Source of the DNA: an uncultured Clostridia bacterium
GTDB lineage: Bacteria > Bacillota > Clostridia > TANB77 > CAG-508
Length of the DNA: 53,038 nt
Assembly (NCBI GenBank): GCA_947601495.1
Contig: CANQGE010000010.1
Location: forward strand, 1 to 53,038
Direction of reading: 5' to 3'
This document shows positions 25,451 to 32,488 of this stretch, one piece after another. The first letter of the stretch is position 1. Each line of letters opens with the position of its first letter. A program made the translations under genes and the position numbers. The notes under the pieces were generated by a model. It saw nothing but the letters and a program-made list of their open reading frames with translations. It was not told where the DNA came from and did no database searches.

Positions 25451-26554
25451 CTAAGATTGTTTTTTAACATACTTTTCAAATAAATCTTCTAAGCTTAAAT
25501 TATTTAAGTCTTCAAAAAAGTTTTCTCTTTCTTCTTTTAATTCTGGAGATTTTGTCATACTCGGATTTTTTTCAATTGCTTTTTCGAAATCTACTTTTTC
25601 AAATTTTATTTTTGGTTTTATACTTTCTAGAATTTCTTTACCATTTTCAGAGTTTACAATTAAAAGTGATGTTCCTTTTTCATCATTCATTTCTGGAATA
25701 ATTTCATTTATTCCCCAAAAATCTGCAAGAGTTATATCTGAAATTCTTTTCTTTTTCTTAAATTTACAACTATAACAAGAATCTCTTAATGCAATATCAC
25801 TTAAAAATATTTTCATAAACATGTCTTCTGTATGATTTATAAACTTTTTAGAGTTTTTGTATTTAAATAAAAGCTCATATCTATTCCATCCATTATTTTC
25901 TTTATCTCTAAAAGAAACATTTTCTAAAACATCATTATCTTCTTTTTTTCTATATTCTAAATACTTTTCCCAAACTTTTTTAGAAGGAACCCCATGGCAA
26001 ATAATATCTTGTAAATATAAATTTTCATAGTCTTTCATTAAGTAAGTTTTTAGTCCTTCTACTTGGCAAGGTGTTCCAGTAAATAAAACTTTTTTTCCTT
26101 GATTTAAGAAATCTCGTGCTTCTTTATATGTTTTTTTAATATTACTTTGTATATATTTTGAGCCTCTCATTTTGCTAATTTCTGATATGTTTTCTGCTTT
26201 TACATGATTTACTAAAAAATTCTCGTCAAATACTGCACCAAAAACGATTCCGTCATTATTTAAAATATATTCTGCTATTAATGAAAATAGCCCACCAGAT
26301 GAGCTATTCATTCTTATTTTTTCATTAATATTAAATGCAGCATAAGCCTCAGCTTCAAAAGTTTTATTTTCCAAAGCGCAATTATTGATAGGACAAACCT
26401 TTTCACAAAGATTGCAATTAATACAATAATTATAATTTACTCTTGGATATTTAAAACCTTTTTCATCTTCAATCATTGATATTGCATTTCTAGGGCATAT
26501 GTTTTTACATGCAGAGCAACCACAGCAGTTTGCTTTATTTTCTACTTCTATCAT
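25451..26554 (-). CDS. Coenzyme F420 hydrogenase/dehydrogenase beta-subunit-like iron-sulfur protein
   Basis: Predicted iron-sulfur flavoprotein-type oxidoreductase. The N-terminus has two 4Fe-4S ferredoxin motifs, CCGCSACKNICP and CINCNLCEKVCP. The FrhB-type domains follow: SSSGGLFSLIAEY, FTGTPCQVEGLK, LQDIICHGVPS, CYSCKFKKKKR and ADFWGI. 367 aa. Bacterial members usually sit in polysaccharide loci beside pyruvyl transferases, and here the upstream neighbour, 3 nt away, is exactly such a protein. This suggests a shared role in surface glycan modification rather than F420 metabolism. The electron partner is unknown. Confidence 0.88.
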   Translation of the reverse strand: MIEVENKANCCGCSACKNICPRNAISMIEDEKGFKYPRVNYNYCINCNLCEKVCPINNCALENKTFEAEAYAAFNINEKIRMNSSSGGLFSLIAEYILNNDGIVFGAVFDENFLVNHVKAENISEISKMRGSKYIQSNIKKTYKEARDFLNQGKKVLFTGTPCQVEGLKTYLMKDYENLYLQDIICHGVPSKKVWEKYLEYRKKEDNDVLENVSFRDKENNGWNRYELLFKYKNSKKFINHTEDMFMKIFLSDIALRDSCYSCKFKKKKRISDITLADFWGINEIIPEMNDEKGTSLLIVNSENGKEILESIKPKIKFEKVDFEKAIEKNPSMTKSPELKEERENFFEDLNNLSLEDLFEKYVKKQS

Positions 26555-26557
26555 ATT

Positions 26558-27622
26558 TTAACCTTCTACTTGTAAATTTTCTTTATTTAAATCTAATGCA
26601 TTTTTTAAAAATTCAATTACTTTTTCTTGCTCTTTCCTTAATATACTAGCAATATTTTCATAATTTGTTTCTAAATGTTTCTCAGAAATGTTATTAATAA
26701 ATTTTTTATTCTTTAATTCAAATTTTTGAAGAAGTGTTTCTACTCTAGAGTTCATATCTCTCATTCCATCTTCATCTCTATCAAAAATTAAAAATGGTCT
26801 ATCAAAAATAATTGAAAATACACATGAATGAAAAGAATCTGTAAGTACTAAAAAAGCATTTTTTATTAAATATAAAAATTCAGCAGGTCCACTTGCATAA
26901 AAAGAATTTTTATCTAATATGTCTATAACATCACAGCCATTTTCTTTAGCGAATTTTTCAATTTCTTCATTTTTTTCTTTTGAAACATTTCCTAGAAAAT
27001 ATTTTAATATATATTTTTTGCTTTTTAATTGTTCAGGTTTTTTCATTACAGATGCCCATTTTTCTGCTGATAGCATCATTGTTGGGTCTAGTAAAACTAT
27101 GCAATCATCTCTTCCTGTAATTCCTTTTACAATATCTTTTCCTATATTTTCCCTAACAGAGATAGCCTTCATTTCATTTAGTGCTTCATATTTTTCATAT
27201 GTATTATTTGGAACATGGCTTATTCCAAAACTTGCTGAAAAAGATATTCTTTTTTCCTTTGGAGCAAATCTGGCAAATGAAAAATCGCTAAATCTCTCAG
27301 TAAAATTGTAATTCCATATTTGATCACTTCCAATTATAAAGTAATCATATTTTTCATGAAAATTTTCTGGAATATCATCATGATATATTATTTCATTTGA
27401 TAACTGTATATTTTCTGAATTAAATTCTAAAAATTTTTCTCTTCTTCCAGAAAAAATATTTTTAGCTTCTTCTAAACAATTTCTATCATTTACAATTTTA
27501 ACGTTTTTTATTGTTTCTGGATCTAAATTTAGAGATTTTAAAACTTCTTGCACAGCATAGTTTTGTAATCTATTTCCATAATTATTTTCATCAAATATTG
27601 TTATGATTCCAACTTTTTTCAT
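26558..27622 (-). CDS. Polysaccharide pyruvyl transferase family protein
   Basis: Family members transfer ketal-pyruvate from PEP to sugars of exopolysaccharides or wall polymers, although many are unproven. Visible: KKVGIITIFDENNYGNRLQNYA at the N-terminus (split family signature), FIIGSDQIWN, SFSASFGIS, VRENIGKDIVKGITG, LDPTMML, and LTDSFHSCVFSIIFDRPF near the C-terminus, where DSFH is the conserved family motif. 354 aa. GGAGG precedes the ATG. It forms a two-gene unit with the iron-sulfur protein that follows by 3 nt. The 41-codon small gene and its terminator lie upstream. Confidence 0.88.
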   Translation of the reverse strand: MKKVGIITIFDENNYGNRLQNYAVQEVLKSLNLDPETIKNVKIVNDRNCLEEAKNIFSGRREKFLEFNSENIQLSNEIIYHDDIPENFHEKYDYFIIGSDQIWNYNFTERFSDFSFARFAPKEKRISFSASFGISHVPNNTYEKYEALNEMKAISVRENIGKDIVKGITGRDDCIVLLDPTMMLSAEKWASVMKKPEQLKSKKYILKYFLGNVSKEKNEEIEKFAKENGCDVIDILDKNSFYASGPAEFLYLIKNAFLVLTDSFHSCVFSIIFDRPFLIFDRDEDGMRDMNSRVETLLQKFELKNKKFINNISEKHLETNYENIASILRKEQEKVIEFLKNALDLNKENLQVEG

Positions 27623-27685
27623 TTTACTACCTCCTGTTCCTCATAATATAATCATTTTTATGTAAATTATTTCAAATAAAAAAAT

Positions 27686-27720
27686 AACACCTAATTTATC
27701 TTTTAGATTAATTAGGTGTT
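27686..27720 (-). terminator. Terminator of the 41-aa small gene
   Basis: AACACCTAAT (27686-27695) pairs perfectly with ATTAGGTGTT (27711-27720), followed on the minus strand by ATTTTTTTATTT. It lies 34 nt after the small ORF's stop codon. Confidence 0.85.
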
Positions 27721-27753
27721 ATAAAATTATATTTTTAAATATATATTACTTTA

Positions 27754-27879
27754 TCATATACCTACCTTTAATCTAATACTTTTTAAAATATGAAAATTAA
27801 GCGTAATATGGGCGACGCTAATATTACTACTATAAGTTATATTATTATGTTTTAAATTTCTTCTCATATTTGTACTCAT
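27754..27879 (-). CDS. Small basic 41-aa protein, unknown
   Basis: Not a known family. The predicted peptide starts MSTNMRRNLKHN and ends ILKSIRLKVGI; it is basic (three Arg, four Lys, three His) and has no clear membrane segment. Support comes from its complete transcription unit on the minus strand: a TTGATT-17-TATAAT promoter at 27916-27944, an AGAGGAAAA ribosome binding site about nine bases before the ATG, the ORF, then a strong terminator (27686-27720). The middle of the gene includes a GC-rich segment in which AGCGT and ACGCT could pair, so the transcript might be a structured RNA rather than, or as well as, an mRNA. It lies alone in a 480-bp gap between the TagO-like gene and the pyruvyl transferase gene. 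Confidence 0.55.
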   Translation of the reverse strand: MSTNMRRNLKHNNITYSSNISVAHITLNFHILKSIRLKVGI

Positions 27880-27915
27880 TTAAAAATTTTCCTCTTTACT
27901 TTAATAACTATTTAA

Positions 27916-27944
27916 ATTATACAATAAAACTTTAAATAAATCAA
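27916..27944 (-). promoter_or_regulatory. Promoter of the 41-aa small gene
   Basis: TTGATT (27939-27944), 17 bp, TATAAT (27916-27921) on the minus strand, 36 bp before the ATG. Confidence 0.7.
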
Positions 27945-28040
27945 TAGGAAATATATTATTTCTATTTTTTTCCATTTCTCTTATTTAATCTCAATTAATC
28001 TCATTTTTTTATACTTTTTCACTTTTATATTTTAAAAAAG
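27945..28040. other. AT-rich intergenic stretch
   Basis: Between the small-gene promoter and the terminator of the TagO-like gene I see only T-rich sequence, with no ORF or repeat of note. Confidence 0.5.
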
Positions 28041-28080
28041 CAAAATAAAAAAACTTGTAAAACCATTGATTTTACAAGCT
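28041..28080 (-). terminator. Terminator downstream of the TagO/WecA-like gene
   Basis: CTTGTAAAA (28054-28062) pairs with TTTTACAAG (28070-28078); the minus strand then reads TTTTTTTATTTTG. Confidence 0.85.
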
Positions 28081-28100
28081 TTTGCTCGATTTTATTCTAA

Positions 28101-29228
28101 TTATGATTTTTCTTCTCTAGTTGCGTGCTCTTCTTTTTCTTCCTCTGTCATATCATCTAATAATCTTTGTTTGAAAAATTCTTTATATCCTAATGCAATA
28201 ATAATTATAATAATTATTGCAAAAGATAATGCTTTCCAAATACCACTATCCATAAGAATTATTGCAAACATTCCAAAAATTGCACTTAATCCATAAAGAA
28301 TTAAAACAGCCTGTCTTTGAGTAAATCCTTTCTTTAGCATTTTATGATGTAGATGCTCAGCATCTGGTTCAATGATAGATTTTAAAGACTTTCCATGTAT
28401 TATTCTTCTAATTATTGCAAATAATGTATCAAATATTGGAAGAGCAAGTACCATAATTGGTGCTACTATTACAATAGCTGTATAAGTTTTTGCAATACCT
28501 AAAATTGAAATTATTGACAAGCAATATCCCAAAAAATTTGATCCTGTATCTCCAATAAATGTTTTAGCTGGATTAAAGTTATATGGTAAAAATCCACATA
28601 AAGCTCCACCTAAAGCAGTTATAAGTACTATTGAAATTATTGGTGATGCATTTAGGGAAAATATTATAAGTAGTGACAAGCATGAAATTAAAGATATTCC
28701 TGTTGATAGTCCATCTAAACCGTCAATTAAATTCATTGCATTTGTTATTCCAACAATCCAAGCTACTGTAAGTATTGTATAAAAAATTTCTCCAGCGTTA
28801 TCTAAATTAAAAAATGGAATGTCCAAATGATCGATTTTTATTCCAAATTTTACTACAACTAATGCAGATACTATTTGTGCTAATAGTTTTACAATTGCTT
28901 TTACCCCTTTAACATCATCTATAAAGCATACAATTCCTATAATTAGAGCACCCAAAAGAAATCCTATTATTTTTCCAATGTAATTATCTTCATATAAGTT
29001 AATTTTACTTTCAATGCTCATTACAATTAATAAGTACACTATTGACACAAAAAAACCAGCAATAACAGCTAGTCCGCCTAGTCTTGGCATTGTAATTTTA
29101 TTTATTCTACGTTCATCTTTTGGCGTGTCCATAGCACCTAATTTTTTTGCTAATTTTATAGTATGTGGTGTTGCCATAAAAGCTGTTAAAAAGGCTATTA
29201 AGAAAGCTATTGCTATATCTCCCCACAT
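28101..29228 (-). CDS. Undecaprenyl-phosphate sugar-1-phosphate transferase, TagO/WecA type
   Basis: Polytopic membrane enzyme that transfers (N-acetyl)hexosamine-1-phosphate from UDP-sugar to undecaprenyl phosphate, starting teichoic-acid or surface-glycan synthesis. About 10-11 membrane helices. Motifs: DTPKDERRINKITMPRLGGLAV (split; substrate loop), CFIDDVKG with the DDxx metal motif, NAMNLIDGLDGLSTG (the hallmark NxxNxxDGxDGL), FIGDTGSNFLGY, and the His-rich EPDAEHLHHKML loop that distinguishes TagO/WecA from MraY. 375 aa. It lies 14 nt behind rpiB and ends at a strong terminator. The nearby GT2, pyruvyl transferase and iron-sulfur genes suggest a dispersed surface-polymer set. Confidence 0.92.
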   Translation of the reverse strand: MWGDIAIAFLIAFLTAFMATPHTIKLAKKLGAMDTPKDERRINKITMPRLGGLAVIAGFFVSIVYLLIVMSIESKINLYEDNYIGKIIGFLLGALIIGIVCFIDDVKGVKAIVKLLAQIVSALVVVKFGIKIDHLDIPFFNLDNAGEIFYTILTVAWIVGITNAMNLIDGLDGLSTGISLISCLSLLIIFSLNASPIISIVLITALGGALCGFLPYNFNPAKTFIGDTGSNFLGYCLSIISILGIAKTYTAIVIVAPIMVLALPIFDTLFAIIRRIIHGKSLKSIIEPDAEHLHHKMLKKGFTQRQAVLILYGLSAIFGMFAIILMDSGIWKALSFAIIIIIIIALGYKEFFKQRLLDDMTEEEKEEHATREEKS

Positions 29229-29242
29229 GATATGTGTCCCCT

Positions 29243-29689
29243 CTATTTCATATTATTTTCTTCTATTTTTTCTATCATTTGTATTCTTTCTAAGTGTCTT
29301 TCTCCTGAAAATTCTGCACCTATCCAAGCTCTAATTATTTGAACAGCTTTGCTAATATTTATTGTTCCACCTGCTAATGAAATTACATTTGCATTTAAAT
29401 GTTCTTTTGCTTGTTTTCCAGCATTCTCATCTGTGCAAGGTGCACATCTAATTCCTTTAAATTTGTTTGCTGTGATTACCATTCCTGAACCTGTTGTGCA
29501 AATAAGAATTCCTCTATCACATTCTTTATTTTGAATTGCTTCTGCAACCTTTTTTGCATATATTGGATAGTCTGTTCTTTCTTCACTGTAAGTTCCATAA
29601 TCTTTATATTCAATATCTAATTCATCTAAATATTTTTTTATTTCTTCTTTTAGTTTATACCCTCCATGATCTGAACCTAAAGCGATCAT
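29243..29689 (-). CDS. rpiB: Ribose-5-phosphate isomerase B
   Basis: Interconverts ribose-5-phosphate and ribulose-5-phosphate (or related sugar phosphates). RpiB/LacAB motifs: ALGSDHGGYKLKEEI at the N-terminus, YGTYSEERTDYPIYA, CDRGILICTTGSGM with the catalytic Cys and anion hole, and NVISLAGGTI. 148 aa, as usual. AGGAGG precedes the ATG. It heads a two-gene unit with the TagO-like gene. Divergent rpsT lies 250 bp away. Confidence 0.94.
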   Translation of the reverse strand: MIALGSDHGGYKLKEEIKKYLDELDIEYKDYGTYSEERTDYPIYAKKVAEAIQNKECDRGILICTTGSGMVITANKFKGIRCAPCTDENAGKQAKEHLNANVISLAGGTINISKAVQIIRAWIGAEFSGERHLERIQMIEKIEENNMK

Positions 29690-29863
29690 TTTAATTCCTC
29701 CTTGGTTTTAATTTGCCCATAATATATCACAGAATTGCTTATAATACAATATTATTCTAGACTATAAATGTGAATTTTGTGTGAAATTATTACTAAATTA
29801 TTCTATTTTTCTATAAAAAAATCCTTTTAATTTTTATTAAATTTATGATTTTTTAAAAATTGC

Positions 29864-29892
29864 TTGATTTTTAAATATATTCATGTTAAAAT
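29864..29892 (+). promoter_or_regulatory. Promoter of rpsT
   Basis: TTGATT (29864-29869), 17 bp, TAAAAT (29887-29892), with TG one base ahead of the -10 (extended -10), 46 bp upstream of the ATG. Confidence 0.75.
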
Positions 29893-29938
29893 ATTTGAAG
29901 TAAAATTTACTTATGAATTAAGAGGAGGTGCTAAATAA

Positions 29939-30202
29939 ATGCCAAACATTAAGTCAGCTATAAAAAGAGTTAGTGTTATAGAAACAAAAACACTACAAAA
30001 TAATATGGTAAAATCTGCATACAAAACAGCTGTTAAAACATTCGAAGCTGCAGTAGCAGAAGGAGATAAATCAAAAGCAGAAAAAGCTTTCAAAGAAGCA
30101 GTTAAAAAAGTTGATCAAGCTTGCACAAAAGGTGTTATAAAAGCTAACACAGCTTCTAGAAAAAAATCAAACTTAGCAAAAAAATTAAATACATTAAAAT
30201 AA
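29939..30202 (+). CDS. rpsT: 30S ribosomal protein S20
   Basis: Primary 16S-rRNA-binding protein of the small subunit. It is 87 aa, very rich in Lys and Ala, starting MPNIKSAIKRV, with the family segments NNMVKSAYKTAVK and GVIKANTASRKKSNLAKKL; the helical-bundle pattern matches S20. The Ala/Lys-rich coding sequence is more G+C-rich than its surroundings, as expected for a highly expressed gene. The ribosome binding site is AGGAGGTG. It is monocistronic, with an extended -10 promoter at 29864 and a terminator at 30202. Confidence 0.96.
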   Translation: MPNIKSAIKRVSVIETKTLQNNMVKSAYKTAVKTFEAAVAEGDKSKAEKAFKEAVKKVDQACTKGVIKANTASRKKSNLAKKLNTLK

Positions 30203-30230
30203 TCGTATTAAATACGATTATTTTTTTTGC
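30201..30230 (+). terminator. Terminator of rpsT
   Basis: AATCGTATT and AATACGATT pair across a very short loop, immediately followed by ATTTTTTTTG. The stem begins right after the stop codon. Confidence 0.85.
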
Positions 30231-30311
30231 AAAAATTTCCTTTTTTTCCATTATTCTCATTTGTTTTATGTATTTTAAAATGCTATCATAAATAAAAGGA
30301 GATATTAGAAT

Positions 30312-30551
30312 ATGGACAATTTCAAAATAACAATAAAAAGCAAAAAAGTAAAAAAATTAGTAAAAATAAATTTACTAATTTCTTTTATTACTTGTGTTTT
30401 GGCTATTATTATGCTTGCTGTTTATAATGCATATTACATATCAATTTACTTATTCAAATCTAGTATTATAGTTTTTAGAACTGGTTTATTTATTGGAACT
30501 TTTTCTATAATCTGCGGAATATTTTTTGAAAATTATTTAAATTGTGATTAA
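30312..30551 (+). CDS. Small membrane protein, 79 aa, unknown
   Basis: Not recognised. A short basic N-terminus (KSKKVKKLVK) is followed by two predicted membrane helices, about residues 18-40 (LLISFITCVLAIIMLAVYNA) and 50-72 (IIVFRTGLFIGTFSIICGIF), with a very short C-terminus; by the positive-inside rule the N-terminus is cytoplasmic. Translation is supported by AAAGGAGA about ten bases before the ATG. It lies between the rpsT terminator and an 18-bp stem terminator, so it is its own unit. No conserved motif gives a function. Confidence 0.6.
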   Translation: MDNFKITIKSKKVKKLVKINLLISFITCVLAIIMLAVYNAYYISIYLFKSSIIVFRTGLFIGTFSIICGIFFENYLNCD

Positions 30552-30575
30552 AAACAAAAAACTAAACTATTAAAG

Positions 30576-30617
30576 TGAGCTCAAATTGTTAAACTTTCAT
30601 TTAACAACTTGAGCTCA
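30576..30617. terminator. Strong stem-loop between the small membrane gene and rubrerythrin
   Basis: An 18-bp stem (30576-30593 with 30600-30617, one mismatch) contains a GAGCTC centre in each arm and has a 6-nt loop. It lies between convergent genes and probably stops transcription from both sides, though the T tracts are weak. Confidence 0.65.
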
Positions 30618-30659
30618 TTTCATTCTAATGCTTTAGGTTTTTATTATGCTTATAAATTA

Positions 30660-31202
30660 TTAATAGTTTTCAGCTTTTATTTCGAAAAATGCTTTTGGAT
30701 GATTGCAAACTGGACAAACTTCTGGTGCCTTTTGTCCAACACAAATGTGTCCGCAATTTCTGCATTTCCAAATTCTGTCTCCGTCTTTACTAAATACTAA
30801 ATCGCCTTCAACATTTTCTAATAATTTTTTATATCTTTCTTCATGCTCTTTTTCTATTTTTCCAACTGCTTCAAATAAATAAGCTATTTTGTCAAAGCCT
30901 TCTTCTTTTGCTTCTTTAGCCATTCTTGCATACATGTCTGTCCATTCAAAGTTTTCTCCTTCTGCTGCAGCTTTTAAGTTTTCTGTTGTTGTAGGAACAT
31001 CTCCATCATGTAATAATTTGAACCATAATTTTGCATGTTCTTTTTCATTATCTGCTGTTTCTAAAAATATGGCAGCTATTTGCTCATATCCTTCTTTTTT
31101 AGCTTTGCTAGCAAAATAAGTATATTTATTTCTTGCTTGAGATTCTCCTGCAAAAGCCTCCATTAAATTTTTTTCTGTTTTTGTACCTTTTAATTCTGGC
31201 AT
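30660..31202 (-). CDS. Rubrerythrin
   Basis: Cytoplasmic non-haem diiron peroxidase that protects anaerobes from peroxide. The N-terminal ferritin-like four-helix bundle carries the diiron ligands in [21 protein letters not shown] and [13 protein letters not shown]. The C-terminal rubredoxin-like domain has CRNCGH and CPVCNHP (the FeCys4 site). 180 aa; typical Clostridial rubrerythrin. AGGAGGA precedes the ATG. A promoter (31246-31273) and a pentanucleotide repeat (31301-31335) lie upstream; a PerR box was looked for but not seen clearly. Confidence 0.95.
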   Translation of the reverse strand: MPELKGTKTEKNLMEAFAGESQARNKYTYFASKAKKEGYEQIAAIFLETADNEKEHAKLWFKLLHDGDVPTTTENLKAAAEGENFEWTDMYARMAKEAKEEGFDKIAYLFEAVGKIEKEHEERYKKLLENVEGDLVFSKDGDRIWKCRNCGHICVGQKAPEVCPVCNHPKAFFEIKAENY

Positions 31203-31245
31203 TATACATTCCTCCTCATTTATATTTTTTAAAGATTTTTCAGTT

Positions 31246-31273
31246 ATTATATCATATTAAATTTTTAAATCAA
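31246..31273 (-). promoter_or_regulatory. Promoter of rubrerythrin
   Basis: TTGATT (31268-31273), 16 bp, TATAAT (31246-31251) on the minus strand, 43 bp before the ATG. Confidence 0.65.
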
Positions 31274-31300
31274 GTTTTTATTTATCATAAAAAGTTAAAT

Positions 31301-31335
31301 AATTTAATTTAATTTAATTTAATTTAATTCAATTC
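31301..31335. repeat. Pentanucleotide microsatellite (AATTT)5(AATTC)2
   Basis: Five perfect AATTT units followed by two AATTC units. It begins about 28 bp upstream of the rubrerythrin -35, where an A/T-rich UP element would lie. Each unit is half a helical turn, so length change would alter promoter geometry. Confidence 0.8.
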
Positions 31336-31354
31336 GTAATTTTTTATAAAGTTA

Positions 31355-31915
31355 TTATATATTTTTATTTTTTATATAACTTCCGTTAAACTCATCTTTC
31401 AATATATCCATTTCAATACTATCATAATATTTGCCATTAATATATTTGCAGTTTCTTCTCCTTCCATATTCTTTAAATCCGCATTTTATATAACACTTTA
31501 GTGCTCTTTCATTAAAACTCATTAAATCCAATTTTATATTATGTAAGTTCAAATAATTAAATCCATAGTCTAATAACATTTTAATTGCTTCTGTTCCATA
31601 TCCTTGATTTCTGTAATCTTTATCACCTATAAATATTCCTAAGGTAGCTGTTCTGTTAATTGAATCATAATTATTTAATCCTACTGAACCAATTAATTTG
31701 TCTTCTTGTAATGTTACTATAAAGAAGTTATAATTTTTATTTAAGCTTTCTTCAAAATATTGCTTTTCCCCATCTACTGTAGCAATATAAGCACTTTTTC
31801 CAATATAATCTGTTGTTTCAAAATCATTAAGCCATTCTGTAAATTTTTCTGCTTCCTCACTATTTCGTGGTGATAAATAAATTCTTTCTCCTACTAATTT
31901 TTTAAAATATTTCAT
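31355..31915 (-). CDS. GNAT family N-acetyltransferase (RimJ/RimL-like)
   Basis: Acetyl-CoA-dependent transferase; substrate unknown. The GNAT fold is indicated by YLSPRNSEEAEKFTEWLND at the N-terminus, IGSVGLNNYD and LGIFIGDKDYRNQGYGTEAIKML (acetyl-CoA loop, QGYGTEA), and NERALKCYIKCGFKEYGRRR near the C-terminus. 186 aa, without a fused domain. RimL-like members modify ribosomal proteins, spermidine or antibiotics; nothing here decides among them. It lies upstream of rubrerythrin on the same strand, with the microsatellite between, and has AGGAG before the ATG. Confidence 0.87.
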   Translation of the reverse strand: MKYFKKLVGERIYLSPRNSEEAEKFTEWLNDFETTDYIGKSAYIATVDGEKQYFEESLNKNYNFFIVTLQEDKLIGSVGLNNYDSINRTATLGIFIGDKDYRNQGYGTEAIKMLLDYGFNYLNLHNIKLDLMSFNERALKCYIKCGFKEYGRRRNCKYINGKYYDSIEMDILKDEFNGSYIKNKNI

Positions 31916-32045
31916 TTTATTTACTCCTTTTATTTCTAAATCTTATATTATTTATTTTATAATTCATAGTTATTATATTTGGCATTTTAATTATATCAAG
32001 TGGTTATTTATTATGCAAGAATCTTATAATTTTTTATTAATAATC

Positions 32046-32091
32046 TTGACACAGACAAAAGTATGTGTAATAATATAAACAGACAATTGTC
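32046..32091 (+). promoter_or_regulatory. Promoter/operator of the blaI-like unit
   Basis: TTGACA at 32046-32051, and an AT-rich -10 (TAATAATAT, 32068-32076; register uncertain). ACACA (32049-32053) and TGTGT (32064-32068) form a dyad over the spacer. GACAATTGTC (32082-32091) is a perfect 10-bp palindrome after the -10. CAGACAA occurs twice, 28 bp apart (32052 and 32080). These are likely BlaI-type operator sites. Confidence 0.6.
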
Positions 32092-32107
32092 GATATGGAG
32101 GTACCTT

Positions 32108-32488
32108 ATGTGTGAAAATATAAAAAGCTTGCCTGATTCTGAGTTTAGAGTAATGAAAATAATTTGGGATAACAACAAATCAATGTCTACTGGTGAAATT
32201 CTTTCAATTTTAAAAAATGATGTTGATTGGAAATTATCTACATTGCAAGTTATTTTGTCAAGACTTACAGAAAAAGGTTTCTTAATTAATGAAAAGATTG
32301 GGAGAATTAACTATTATTCTTCAAATGTAGATTCTTCTAAATACACTAAACAGGAAACAAAGAGTTTCATAAAAAAGTTATATAATAACTCTAGTAAGAA
32401 ATTAATTGCGTCACTTATAGAAAGTGATGATTCTTTAACAGATGAAGATATCCAAGAAATTAAAGAAATGTTAAATAGGAGTAAATAA
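32108..32488 (+). CDS. BlaI/MecI/CopY-family transcriptional repressor
   Basis: Predicted winged-helix dimeric repressor. The DNA-binding half matches the family: LPDSEFRVMKIIWDNNKSMSTGEIL, with the recognition helix in WKLSTLQVILSRLTEKGFLINEKIGR. The C-terminal half (KLIASLIESDDSLTDEDIQEIKEML) is the dimerisation part, where BlaI/MecI is cleaved when the sensor is active. The open frame extends back to 32063, but GGAGGT is just before the ATG at 32108. 126 aa. Its stop overlaps the ATG of the M56-M23 gene by one base (TAATG), the usual blaI-blaR1 order. No beta-lactamase gene is near. Confidence 0.92.
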   Translation: MCENIKSLPDSEFRVMKIIWDNNKSMSTGEILSILKNDVDWKLSTLQVILSRLTEKGFLINEKIGRINYYSSNVDSSKYTKQETKSFIKKLYNNSSKKLIASLIESDDSLTDEDIQEIKEMLNRSK

